Source: an uncultured Bryobacteraceae bacterium (GTDB lineage Bacteria; Acidobacteriota; Terriglobia; Bryobacterales; Bryobacteraceae). Taken from it: a stretch of DNA of 64,000 nucleotides. Below the pieces are notes generated by a model. That model was not told the DNA's origin. It saw only the letters and a list, made by a program, of their open reading frames with translations, and searched no databases. The translations under genes were made by a program, and so were the position numbers. Below, in pieces: positions 52,664 to 61,007 of this stretch (position 1 is the stretch's first letter; every line of letters begins with the position of its first letter). Location: positions 496,001 to 560,000 of the forward strand of contig CALDSU010000005.1 in the NCBI GenBank assembly GCA_937924525.1, written 5' to 3'.

Positions 52664-53880
52664 GGCGGCGGCCTTCGCTCACGTTCTGGATCTTCTTCGG
52701 GATGGCGGCGGGCATCGCGCTCGGGGCGGCGGCGCCCGCGGTGGCGCGGGAACTCGAGCCGGTCAGCAATATCTTCCTCCGGCTGATCAAGTCCATCGTG
52801 GCGCCGCTGATCTTCGCCACGCTCGTCTACGGCCTCGCCGGTCATGGCAGTCTGCGCGAAATGGGCCGCATCGGGGTGAAGGCTTTGGCGTACTTCTGGG
52901 TGGTCACCACCATCGCGCTCTTCCTTGGTCTGGGCGCGGTGAACCTGGTTCGTCCGGGCGAGGGGATGTCGTTGCGGGCGGACGCCCCGGCGCCGGGCGT
53001 CCCGCAGACGCGGCCGGGGCTCGCGCAGACGCTCGAACACGTGTTTCCGGCCAGCATCATCGACGCTATGGCCCGCGGCGAAGTGCTGCAAGTGGTGGTG
53101 TTCGCGCTCCTGTTCGGCGCGGCGTGCTCGGCCGTTGGCGACAAGGCCAAGCCGATGATCGCCTTCACCGGATCGCTGGCGGAAGTGATGTTCCGCTACA
53201 CCCGCTACGTCATGTGCCTGGCCCCGTTCGGGGTGGGCGCGGCCATCGCGGTCACCATCGGCGGCAAAGGGCTGGGCGTGTTGTTCAGTCTGGGAAGACT
53301 GATCGCCACCATGTACGCGGCGCAGCTGGTCTTTGTGGTGTGCATCCTGGGCGCGGTGCTGCTGATCGCGCGGGTGCCCTTGCGCCCTTTCATGCGCGCC
53401 GCCCGCGAGCCTTTCCTGATCGCCTTCTCGACGGCTTCCAGTGAAGCGGCGCTGCCGCGGGCGCTCGAGAACATGGAGCGCTTCGGCGTGCCGCGCCATA
53501 TCGTCTCGTTCGTCATCCCGACCGGCTACAGCTTCAACCTGGATGGCACCACGCTCTACCTTTCCCTGGCCGCCATGTTTGTCGCGCAGGCTGCCGGCGT
53601 CGCCATGAGCTTCGGGCAGCAATTGTTCCTGATGCTGACGCTGATGCTGACCTCCAAGGGCGTGGCGGGCGTGCCGCGCGCGGCGCTCGTGGTCCTTACC
53701 GGCACGCTGGCGGCCTTCCACCTGCCCATGGAAGGGGCGGCCGTGCTGCTGGGCGTGGATGTCCTGCTGGACATGGCGCGCACCTCGGTCAACGTGCTCG
53801 GCAACTGCGTCGCCACGGCCGTCATCGCGCGCTGGGAAGGGTATTCGTTCGATGGCGGCGAACTCCCGCCCGCCAGCTAA
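52660..53880 (+). CDS. DctA/GltP-family dicarboxylate/amino acid:cation symporter
   Basis: 406 residues from the TTG at 52660, which has GGGGGGAG upstream and overlaps the nadK stop (TTGA); a GTG at 52648 would place the ribosome binding site inside the gene. Eight membrane helices and the re-entrant loops of the Glt family: the Ser-rich hairpin IAFSTASSEAALP, the substrate-binding IPTGYSFNLDGTTLYL and DMARTSVNVLGNCVA. Uses a Na+ or H+ gradient to take up C4-dicarboxylates or glutamate/aspartate; which cannot be told here. It probably remains part of the housekeeping transcript. Confidence 0.9.
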   Translation: MRRRPSLTFWIFFGMAAGIALGAAAPAVARELEPVSNIFLRLIKSIVAPLIFATLVYGLAGHGSLREMGRIGVKALAYFWVVTTIALFLGLGAVNLVRPGEGMSLRADAPAPGVPQTRPGLAQTLEHVFPASIIDAMARGEVLQVVVFALLFGAACSAVGDKAKPMIAFTGSLAEVMFRYTRYVMCLAPFGVGAAIAVTIGGKGLGVLFSLGRLIATMYAAQLVFVVCILGAVLLIARVPLRPFMRAAREPFLIAFSTASSEAALPRALENMERFGVPRHIVSFVIPTGYSFNLDGTTLYLSLAAMFVAQAAGVAMSFGQQLFLMLTLMLTSKGVAGVPRAALVVLTGTLAAFHLPMEGAAVLLGVDVLLDMARTSVNVLGNCVATAVIARWEGYSFDGGELPPAS

Positions 53881-53896
53881 AATAAAAGAACTGCCC

Positions 53897-54925
53897 ATGG
53901 AGTTCCCGCGCCAATTGCAGATCGGACCGGTCACGGTGGAACCCGCCACCGTGCTCGCGCCCATGGCAGGCGTGACGGACACGGTGTTTCGCCGCTTCAT
54001 CCGCCAGCTTGGCGGGTGCGGGCTGCTGATGACCGAGTTCACCTCGTCCCATGGGGTGGCGGCGACCGCCCGCCGGACCAAACCGACCAAGACGATGAAG
54101 TACCTGTACTTCGAGCCGGACGAACACCCCATCTCGGCCCAGTTGTTCGGCGCGGATCCCGAGGTGATGGCGGACGCGGCCCGGGTCTGCCAGGACCAGG
54201 GTTTTGACATCGTCGATCTGAACTTCGGTTGCCCCGTCAACAAGGTGGTGAAATGCAACGGCGGCAGCGGACTGCTGCGCGATCTCCCGCTGGTGGAGCG
54301 GATTCTCACCAAGGTGCGCGCCGCCATTTCCCTTCCCTTTACGTGCAAGTTCCGCGCGGGCTGGAACGACGAAGAACTGGTGTTCGTGCAGATGGCGAGG
54401 CTGGCCGAGGACTGCGGTTTGCAGGCGGTGGCGCTGCACCCCCGCACCCGGGAGCAAGGCTATAGCGGCCGGGCCGATTGGTCCCGCATCGCGGAGGCCA
54501 AAGCCGCGGTCAAGATCCCGGTCATCGGCAACGGCGACATCGTCACTCCCGAAGACGCCGTGCGCATGGTGCGCGAGACCGGTTGCGACGCCGTCATGAT
54601 CGGCCGGGCCGCGTCGTATAATCCTTGGATTTTCCGCCAGCTTCAGCAGTACCTGGCCACCGGCCGCTACGACGAGCCCTCCGACGCGGACCGGCACGCC
54701 ATCATGCGACGCTATTACGCCATGCTGCTCGAGCGCAACGAGAAGGACATGGTCGGCAAGATGAAACAGTTTGCGTCCTATTTCACCCACGGCGTGCGCG
54801 GCGGCGCCCGTCTGCGCGGGGAACTTTACAAGTTGCACGATGGCCCCGCGATCGCGGCGCTCGTGGACGAGTTTTTCGCCCGCCCGGTGGAATCGCGGCT
54901 CGCCGAGGCGGCGCCGGCGGCGTGA
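53897..54925 (+). CDS. dusB: tRNA-dihydrouridine synthase (DusB/NifR3 family)
   Basis: 342 residues from the ATG at 53897. FMN-dependent reduction of uridine in tRNA. N-terminal FMN-site block VLAPMAGVTDTVFRRF, the catalytic Cys112 in DLNFGCPVNKVVKCNGG, KFRAGWNDE, ALHPRTREQGYSG and VIGNGDI, VMIGRAASYNPWIF are all present. No Shine-Dalgarno is obvious, but a TAAAAT hexamer lies upstream within 13 bases. The stop overlaps the rnhA GTG (GTGA). Confidence 0.93.
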   Translation: MEFPRQLQIGPVTVEPATVLAPMAGVTDTVFRRFIRQLGGCGLLMTEFTSSHGVAATARRTKPTKTMKYLYFEPDEHPISAQLFGADPEVMADAARVCQDQGFDIVDLNFGCPVNKVVKCNGGSGLLRDLPLVERILTKVRAAISLPFTCKFRAGWNDEELVFVQMARLAEDCGLQAVALHPRTREQGYSGRADWSRIAEAKAAVKIPVIGNGDIVTPEDAVRMVRETGCDAVMIGRAASYNPWIFRQLQQYLATGRYDEPSDADRHAIMRRYYAMLLERNEKDMVGKMKQFASYFTHGVRGGARLRGELYKLHDGPAIAALVDEFFARPVESRLAEAAPAA

Positions 54926-55374
54926 GCGCCCTCAAGCACGTCAAGCTGATTACCGACGGTTCGTGCCTGGGCAACCCCGGACCGGGCGGCTGGGCCTGTA
55001 TTCTCCGCTATGGGAAGCACGCCCGCGAACTGTACGGCAGCGAGAAGCACACCACCAACAACCGCATGGAACTCACCGCCGCCATTCGGGGGTTGGCCGC
55101 GCTCCAGGAACGCTGCCACGTGGAGATTGTGACCGACTCCGAGTACCTGAAAAACGGCATCACCCGCTGGATCCAGAACTGGAAACGCCGCGGCTGGCTG
55201 ACGGCGGAGAAAAAGCCCGTGCTCAACCGCGAGTTGTGGGAGGAACTGGACCGCCTGGCGGCGCAGCACGATACGCACTGGTCGTGGACCAAAGGGCACG
55301 CGAATCATGCCGACAACAACCGCTGCGATGAACTGGCCCAGCGCGCCGCCCGGGAGCAGATTGCGAGCGGCTAG
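54922..55374 (+). CDS. rnhA: Ribonuclease HI
   Basis: 150 residues from the GTG at 54922, translationally coupled to dusB. It cleaves RNA in RNA:DNA hybrids. The catalytic acids are Asp12 (ITDGSCLGNPG), Glu50 (NNRMELTAAI), Asp72 (VTDSEYL) and Asp136 (NNRCDELAQRA), each offset by two from E. coli RNase HI; the catalytic-cycle His lies in TKGHANHADN. Length is typical and the protein is expected to be cytoplasmic. Confidence 0.97.
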   Translation: MSALKHVKLITDGSCLGNPGPGGWACILRYGKHARELYGSEKHTTNNRMELTAAIRGLAALQERCHVEIVTDSEYLKNGITRWIQNWKRRGWLTAEKKPVLNRELWEELDRLAAQHDTHWSWTKGHANHADNNRCDELAQRAAREQIASG

Positions 55375-55509
55375 CCCTTCCTGAAGCCAAGGATCAATCC
55401 GAGCCGCGTGCGGAAGCCAGCGGGCGACCCGGGCGGCTGGCAGTGCGGCCGCTCCGGTGTGTTACCTTCACGGCTGGAGGCATCTCCCTTCGCTCTCCGG
55501 AACGCTGCG

Positions 55510-56565
55510 ATGAGACCGTCCGCTCCCCTTCCCCGCTACGACATCCGGCAGACCTACGACTGGAATTACGCCCACGCCCCGGATCCTCCGCCCGGCATTC
55601 AGCCGCCGCCCTGCCCCGGCCAGTGGGACTTCTGCGGGCTGCCGGTAAACTCCCCGCTGGGCATCCCTGCCGGACCGCTGCTGAACAGCCGCTGGATTCT
55701 CTACTACGCGGCGCTCGGCTTCGATGTGCTCACGTATAAGACGGTGCGCTCCCGCGAGCGCGCCTGCTACGATCCTCCCAACCTGTTGCCGGTCGAGCCC
55801 CGAGCCCTCGCCGGCGAAGGTCAGGAATTGGCCGCGCTGCCGGACGCGGACGACTATCAGGCTTGGGCCATCTCGTTCGGCATGCCCTCGAAAGACCCCG
55901 CCCGCTGGCGGGCGGACGTCGAAACCGCCAAGCGCGGGCTCGCCAAGGGACAGGTGCTGGTGGTTTCGGTGGTGGCGTCCCCGGAGCAGGGCTGGACCAT
56001 GGACGACGTCTCCCGCGATTTTGCCCGCTGCGCCCGGTGGGCCGCCGAGGCGGGCGCCGACGCCGTCGAAGCCAATCTCTCCTGCCCGAACGTCTGCACG
56101 CGCGAAGCGGACCTCTACCTGCTCGCGGACGCGGCGCGGTTGATCGCCGCCGAGTTCCAACAGGCGGTCCCCCGCTTGCCCCGCCTGCTGAAAGTCGGGT
56201 TGTTCCATCACCCGGAGGAAGCCGCGGCGCTGATCGAAGCCGTGTCGCCTTACGTCCACGCGCTCAGCGCCACCAACTCGATCACCGCGCGGGTCCGCTC
56301 GCCGCGGGGCGAGCCGTTATTTGGCGGCCTGCGCCGCGGGATTGGCGGAACCTCCATCACCGCCCGCTGCCTGGAGGAACTGCGCATGCTGGTCCGGTTG
56401 GTGCGGCAGTGCGGCAGCCGGCTGCAGCTCGTCTCGGTGGGCGGCGTCACCACCGCGGAAGATGTCCGCGCGCGCCTCGCCGCCGGCGCCCATCACGTCC
56501 AGATCGCCACCGCCGCCATGCTCGATCCGCTGGTGGCCACCCGCATCCGCCCGGCGCTGGCCTAG
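55510..56565 (+). CDS. Dihydroorotate dehydrogenase-like FMN protein
   Basis: 351 residues from the ATG at 55510; the frame is open to 55408 but that part is poorly conserved-looking. The FMN TIM-barrel marks are NSPLGIPAGPLLNSRWILYYAALGFDVLTYKTVRSR (quoted as IPAGPLLNSRWI and LTYKTVRS), EANLSCPNVCTRE and LKVGLFH, then VSVGGVTTAEDVRARLAAGAHHVQIATA as the phosphate-binding end. This is similar to dihydroorotate/dihydropyrimidine dehydrogenases, but the substrate-binding Asn loops differ enough that it need not make orotate. No pyrimidine genes surround it. Confidence 0.75.
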   Translation: MRPSAPLPRYDIRQTYDWNYAHAPDPPPGIQPPPCPGQWDFCGLPVNSPLGIPAGPLLNSRWILYYAALGFDVLTYKTVRSRERACYDPPNLLPVEPRALAGEGQELAALPDADDYQAWAISFGMPSKDPARWRADVETAKRGLAKGQVLVVSVVASPEQGWTMDDVSRDFARCARWAAEAGADAVEANLSCPNVCTREADLYLLADAARLIAAEFQQAVPRLPRLLKVGLFHHPEEAAALIEAVSPYVHALSATNSITARVRSPRGEPLFGGLRRGIGGTSITARCLEELRMLVRLVRQCGSRLQLVSVGGVTTAEDVRARLAAGAHHVQIATAAMLDPLVATRIRPALA

Positions 56566-56591
56566 CGCCGGGCGGCCGCGGCGTCGGCGTC

Positions 56592-56936
56592 TTACCGGTA
56601 GTGAATCGAGAACGGCTTGTTGGTGATGAACAACACGGTGACGTCGGCCTCGGCGGTCGCGCCGTGACGCATCACTTCTCCTTCCTCAAACCCGACCAGG
56701 CTGCCTGGTTCGTAGACGCCGGCGTGGGTCTCCAGTCTGCCTTCCAGCACCTACATGCCGTGGGCGCACGGGTGGGTATGCGCGGGATTCACCACGCCCG
56801 CCGGGTAACGCACCAGGCGGATCTCCATGCCGGCGCCGGGGTCGGAGAAGAGGTTCTTGCGATACACCTTGGCTTGAATCGGCTGGAGGTGGCGCTCTTC
56901 CCACTCGAGCAGGCGGGACTCGACGGCGACGGGCAC
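56592..56936 (-). pseudogene. Cupin-domain gene interrupted by one in-frame amber stop
   Basis: A continuous cupin reading frame runs from a GTG at 56936 to a TAA at 56592, with one TAG at 56751-56753. Before the stop: LVRYPAGVVNPAHTHPCAHGM, with the HxH-type metal-binding His residues. After it, in the same frame: VLEGRLETHAGVYEPGSLVG and EGEVMRHGATAEADVTVLFI. In related cupins the interrupted position usually carries an aromatic residue, so one base change from TAC or TAT would explain it. Whether this is a real nonsense mutation, a sequencing error, or readthrough cannot be told. Confidence 0.75.
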
Positions 56937-56943
56937 AGTCCGT

Positions 56944-56949
56944 ATTGTA
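56944..56949 (-). promoter_or_regulatory. -10-like TACAAT before the cupin gene
   Basis: Minus strand TACAAT, with exactly 7 bases to the GTG at 56936 and no Shine-Dalgarno or clear -35. Possible leaderless start. Confidence 0.3.
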
Positions 56950-56975
56950 CGGGTGCGGCGGCCGGCGCGCTTTGT

Positions 56976-56981
56976 TATAAA
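56976..56981 (+). promoter_or_regulatory. Extended -10-like TGTTATAAA before the DMFase-like gene
   Basis: TATAAA with an upstream TGn extension, exactly 7 bases before the GTG at 56989. No Shine-Dalgarno. Divergent partner of the cupin -10 within a 52-base intergenic region. Confidence 0.35.
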
Positions 56982-56988
56982 CGCCATT

Positions 56989-58485
56989 GTGAAACGCACT
57001 GCCCTCTCCCGCCGCCGGCTGTTGCAGGGGACGGCCGGCTTGCCGGCGGCCGCCTGCGCCGGTCCCGCCGGCGTGATCCGCCGCGAGAATGCGCGCCCCG
57101 GCGCGCGCGACTGGCAATTGACCCGCCTGCGCCTGGACAAAAGCGGCGGGTTCCGCTGCTCCCGGATCGAGGGCTACTGCTCTCACCAGAGCATCGAGCC
57201 TGGCGAAACCCTGCGGATCTATGTCAGCACGACCCCGGCGCGCCCGTACACGCTCGAAATCTTTCGCATGGGCTACTACGGCGGGCTCGGCGCGCGTTTG
57301 CTGGCCACGCTCGGCCCGTTCGACGGGAAAACCCAGCCCGCGCCGCCGGTGGGACCGCGGCGCTTGCGCGAGTGCCGGTGGGAGACCTCCGCGGAATTGC
57401 GCATCCCCGGCGAATGGCCGAGCGGCGTGTATCTGGGCCGCCTCACGCTGGTGGCGGACAACCGCACCGAGGGCGCCTGGCAGAGCTATCTCATCTTCGT
57501 CGTCCGCGACCGCCGCCGCGCGGACATTCTGTTCCAGTGCAGCGACAACACCTGGCAGGCGTACAATCGCTGGCCGGACGACTATTCGCTCTACACCGAT
57601 CCCCGCGGGCCACTGGTCGCCGATGTCGACGTCTCTTTCGACCGGCCGTACGGCAAGTACGCGCAGATCTTCGAAGCGCCGCAATCGGTGGGCTCGGGCG
57701 AGTTTCTGTTGTGGGAATACCCGCTCTGCTACTGGCTGGAACGGCAGGGTTACGACGTCACCTACTGCGCCAACCGCGATCTGCTGGACGACGCCGCCAT
57801 CCGGCGCGCCCGCGTCTTCCTTAGCGTGGGGCACGACGAATACTGGGATTTGCGGCAATACGAAACGGTCCGGCGCGCGATTGAGCGCGGAGTGACGGCG
57901 CTGTTCCTCTCAGGCAATTCGGTGTGCTTTGTTTCGCCGTTCGGTCCGGCGGCGGACGGACGCCCCGCCCGCACCCTGACGCGGGCGGGACGTTACGGCG
58001 GACTCACCGAGCCGGAAAAGAAACTGATGGGGCCGTTCCCCATGGAAGGGCCGAACGAAAACCTGCTGATTGGCGCGCGGACGATCACGCCGTTCAACGG
58101 CGGCGGCGACTGGATCGTCACCCAACCCGAGCACTGGATGTTCGCCGGAACCGGCATGAAGAAAGGCGATTGCATCCCCGGACTGGTCGGCTGGGAGTTT
58201 CATGGCGACCCGGCGAAGATCCCCGGGCTGGAGATGGTAGCGGAAGGTATCGCGCTCAGTGGCGGCGACCGGCCGGCGCATTGGACGGCGACCATCTACC
58301 CCGGCCCGCAGCATAACTTTGTGTTCAATGCCTCGACCATTTGGTGGGCGCAGGGGTTGTCGTCGCCGCCCGGCCATCTGCTGCCCTGGTCTCATTGGGT
58401 GCGGCCGCACGGCCCCGATCCGCGGGTGGAGAGAATCACGGCCAACCTGCTGGCTCGCGCGCTGGCGCCTTCGCCGGGCGTCTGA
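56989..58485 (+). CDS. Tat-exported N,N-dimethylformamidase beta-subunit-like protein
   Basis: 498 residues from the GTG at 56989. A twin-arginine signal (ALSRRRLLQGTAGLPAAA) is followed by a beta-sandwich domain (about 45-185) and a large alpha/beta domain with FQCSDNTWQAYNRWPDDYSLY, GEFLLWEYPLCYWLERQGYD, TYCANRDLL, FLSVGHDEYWDLRQYETVRR and FLSGNSVCF. These are the blocks of the DMFase large-subunit C-terminal domain. The original enzyme hydrolyses N,N-dimethylformamide, but exported homologues of unknown function are widespread. The ironbinding Tyr/Tyr/Glu set of DMFase was not verified. Possibly co-regulated with the divergent cupin gene. Confidence 0.8.
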   Translation: MKRTALSRRRLLQGTAGLPAAACAGPAGVIRRENARPGARDWQLTRLRLDKSGGFRCSRIEGYCSHQSIEPGETLRIYVSTTPARPYTLEIFRMGYYGGLGARLLATLGPFDGKTQPAPPVGPRRLRECRWETSAELRIPGEWPSGVYLGRLTLVADNRTEGAWQSYLIFVVRDRRRADILFQCSDNTWQAYNRWPDDYSLYTDPRGPLVADVDVSFDRPYGKYAQIFEAPQSVGSGEFLLWEYPLCYWLERQGYDVTYCANRDLLDDAAIRRARVFLSVGHDEYWDLRQYETVRRAIERGVTALFLSGNSVCFVSPFGPAADGRPARTLTRAGRYGGLTEPEKKLMGPFPMEGPNENLLIGARTITPFNGGGDWIVTQPEHWMFAGTGMKKGDCIPGLVGWEFHGDPAKIPGLEMVAEGIALSGGDRPAHWTATIYPGPQHNFVFNASTIWWAQGLSSPPGHLLPWSHWVRPHGPDPRVERITANLLARALAPSPGV

Positions 58486-58621
58486 GCACGCCCCCCGGGG
58501 GAATTCGCCCGTGTCCGGAAAGGCCCCAGCACGGCCGGCGCAACAACCCAGTCTCGTCCGGCCCCGCTTGCCGAAACCCGGCAAAACCGAATACGCTGAA
58601 ACCTCGCGCCTGCGTTTTTCT

Positions 58622-59835
58622 ATGAAGATCACGGATGTGCAGACGGTGCTGTTGACCGGGCCGTGTACCAACGATCCGTTTCTGCTCGAAGCCCGCAAGC
58701 GGCGGAGCGCCGCCTTTGTCGAGGTTCACACCGACACCGGCCTGACTGGCGTGGGCGAGACCTACGCGGGCTACTTCTGTCCCGAGGCGGTGCCCGCGAT
58801 CGTGGGCTTTTTCAAGCCTGTGTTGCGTGGCCAGGATGTCTCCCACATCGCCGCATTGTGGCGCCGCATGTACCACTGCGGGAATTACTGGTGCCGCGTC
58901 GGGCTGGGCCTGGCCGTGTTGAACGGCATCGAGGCGGCCCTGTGGGATCTCAAGGGCAAGCTGCTGCAGGCGCCGGTTTATGAACCGCTCGGGGGGCGCA
59001 AACACGACCGGCTTGTCGCGGACGCCACGGGCGGTCCGAGCAATTATCCGCTGGACCGGCTGGCGGCCAAGCTGGATTCTTACCGGTCGCTGGATTTCCG
59101 CGCGGCGAAGGTGGGGGTAGGATCCTTCTCCCCCGAGGAGGGCAGTGTGAACCTGGAGACGCCCAACGCCGCGGCGGACTTTGAAGCGGTCAAACTCGAG
59201 TTCGTAGGGGCGCGGTTCGGGCGGGAGTTCATCATGTGCCTGGACGGCCACATGGGCAACAGTCCTTCGCACACCTGGGATCTTGCCGTGGCGCCTCAGG
59301 TGTGCCGGACGCTGGAACCGTACGGATTGTTCTTTCTCGAAGAGCCGCTGCCGCACACCGATCTCTGGAGCTACGCGGAACTGGCCCGCCAGACCTCGAT
59401 CCCCATCGCCGGCGGCGAGTGTCTGACGGCGGCGTATGAGTGGCGCGTTTTCGCCGAGCGCGACGCCTTCGACATCGGACAACCCGACGCGGCGTGGACC
59501 AGCGGCTTGGGCGAGTTTCTGAAGGTGGCGGCCATGCTCGAAAGCCGGGGCCGGCGGATCGCCACCCACTCCTGGGAGCGGGCGGAGGCTTGATGCAGAA
59601 CATTCACTGCGGCTTCGCCTGCGCCAATACGGTGGTGCTGGAGATCCCGCCCGCCTTTGGGCCGCTGCACGCCGACGCCGTGCGGGACTCGTTCGAGATG
59701 CGGGACGGCTACGTCTTTCCGCCGCAGACGCCCGGCCTGGGAATCACGCTGACGAGCGAGACAAAGTCTCGCTACGCGTTTCAGCCCGGCAGCGGCGAGT
59801 TCAACAGCCTCCCCGGCAAGGTTTTGACCGATTGA
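58622..59835 (+). pseudogene. Mandelate racemase/enolase-superfamily gene with a single-base frameshift
   Basis: Frame 1 runs from the ATG at 58622 to a TGA at 59593 (323 residues), but family sequence clearly continues in another frame to 59835. Expected barrel end THSWGAGGGLMQNIH needs a fourth G in the run at 59574-59576; the DNA has only three. Joined, the product is about 404 residues. Capping domain 1-130 and barrel follow, with metal ligands Asp208 (CLDGH), Glu240 (FLEEPLPH) and Glu266 (GGECL) and the general-base His316 just before the shift. A dehydratase of a sugar acid is likely. Real mutation or homopolymer sequencing error cannot be distinguished. Confidence 0.75.
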
Positions 59836-59844
59836 TGGAGCGAG

Positions 59845-60849
59845 ATGAAACGAATCGTGAGCAGTGTGGAACCTCTCCCGGAGGCCGCGGCCCGGCTGGC
59901 CGAACTGGGCGTGGACCTGCGATGTGTGCCCAGCGAGCCCAAGGATGCACCGGTGCCGGAGCACCTTTCCGACGCCAACATCCTGTTCTTCGAAATGCCG
60001 CCCAAGAATTTCGGCAGTCTGCCGGCGGTGGAATGGGTGCAGGTGACCTCGGCGGGCTACAGCCAGTTATTCGATCTGGATCTGGTGGGCCGCGGGATTC
60101 GCGCCTCGAACGGGCTCGGCAACTTCGATATTCCCATCGCCGAGTGGAACATCGCCATGATGGTCAATCTAGCGCGCGATTTGCGGGAGATGATCCGCAA
60201 CCAGGAGCACGGCGTGTGGGACCGCTCGGCGCGCTTTCAGCGGGAGCTGCGCGGTTCCGTGGTCGGCTTCTGGGGTTATGGCGGCATCGGTCGCGAAACG
60301 GCGCGGCTGGCGAAGCACATGGGCATGCGCATCCACGTGCTTACCCGGCGGGGCGTGGGGCCGCGCACCGGGGTCTACTGCGTTCCCGGAACCGGCGATC
60401 CGGACGGGGTGCTGCCCGACCGCGTCTTCGTGGCCGGGGAAGAGCGCGAGTTTCTCGGCGGGTTGGACTTTCTGGTGCTGGCGATGCCGCTGACCCACAC
60501 AACCCGCGGCATCGTCGGCGAACGGGAACTGCAAGCGTTGCCACGGACCGCCTACCTGCTGAACCCCGCCCGCGGACCGCTCATCCAGGAGGAAGCGCTG
60601 CTGCGCGCGCTGCGCGAGGGCTGGATCGCCGGCGCGGCGCTCGATACGCACTATCACTACCCGATGCCGCCGGGCCACCCGCTGTGGAGCTTTCCCAACG
60701 TGATCATGACGCCGCACATTTCCGGGTCGGCGCTGAGTCCGAGGTTCGCCGAGCGCGTGTGGGACATCTTTGTGCAGAACGTCGAGCGCTTCCTGGCGGG
60801 CCGCCCCCTGGTGAATGAGCTGACGGCGGACCAGTTGCGCGGGCTTTGA
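59845..60849 (+). CDS. D-isomer-specific 2-hydroxyacid dehydrogenase
   Basis: 334 residues with GGAG upstream of the ATG. The NAD-binding motif VGFWGYGGIGRETARLAK and the catalytic residues in LLNPARGPLIQEEALLRAL (Arg), the following Asp/Glu and His in MTPHISGSALSP are intact. It starts 9 bases after the frameshifted enolase-superfamily gene, so a 2-hydroxyacid or sugar-acid pathway is likely to have spanned both. The enzyme appears intact even though the preceding gene is broken. Confidence 0.9.
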   Translation: MKRIVSSVEPLPEAAARLAELGVDLRCVPSEPKDAPVPEHLSDANILFFEMPPKNFGSLPAVEWVQVTSAGYSQLFDLDLVGRGIRASNGLGNFDIPIAEWNIAMMVNLARDLREMIRNQEHGVWDRSARFQRELRGSVVGFWGYGGIGRETARLAKHMGMRIHVLTRRGVGPRTGVYCVPGTGDPDGVLPDRVFVAGEEREFLGGLDFLVLAMPLTHTTRGIVGERELQALPRTAYLLNPARGPLIQEEALLRALREGWIAGAALDTHYHYPMPPGHPLWSFPNVIMTPHISGSALSPRFAERVWDIFVQNVERFLAGRPLVNELTADQLRGL

Positions 60850-61007
60850 ATCCGCCCGCGCCGGGCGGCGACGAAGCGTCGCTCGAACGCCACCGCGCCC
60901 CCGCGGGTGCGCCGGTTGCACAGCAGCCGTTCGCCGCGGCCGGGCTCCTGCCCGGCGACCGCCCGGGGAGCGCATGTTAGAATCAGGCCACCGAAGGCTG
61001 GAACTCC

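Noticed and set aside
58476-58493. Terminator after the DMFase-like gene
   Set aside because: GGGCGT/ACGCCC forms a small hairpin over the stop codon, but no T-run follows and the stem is short.
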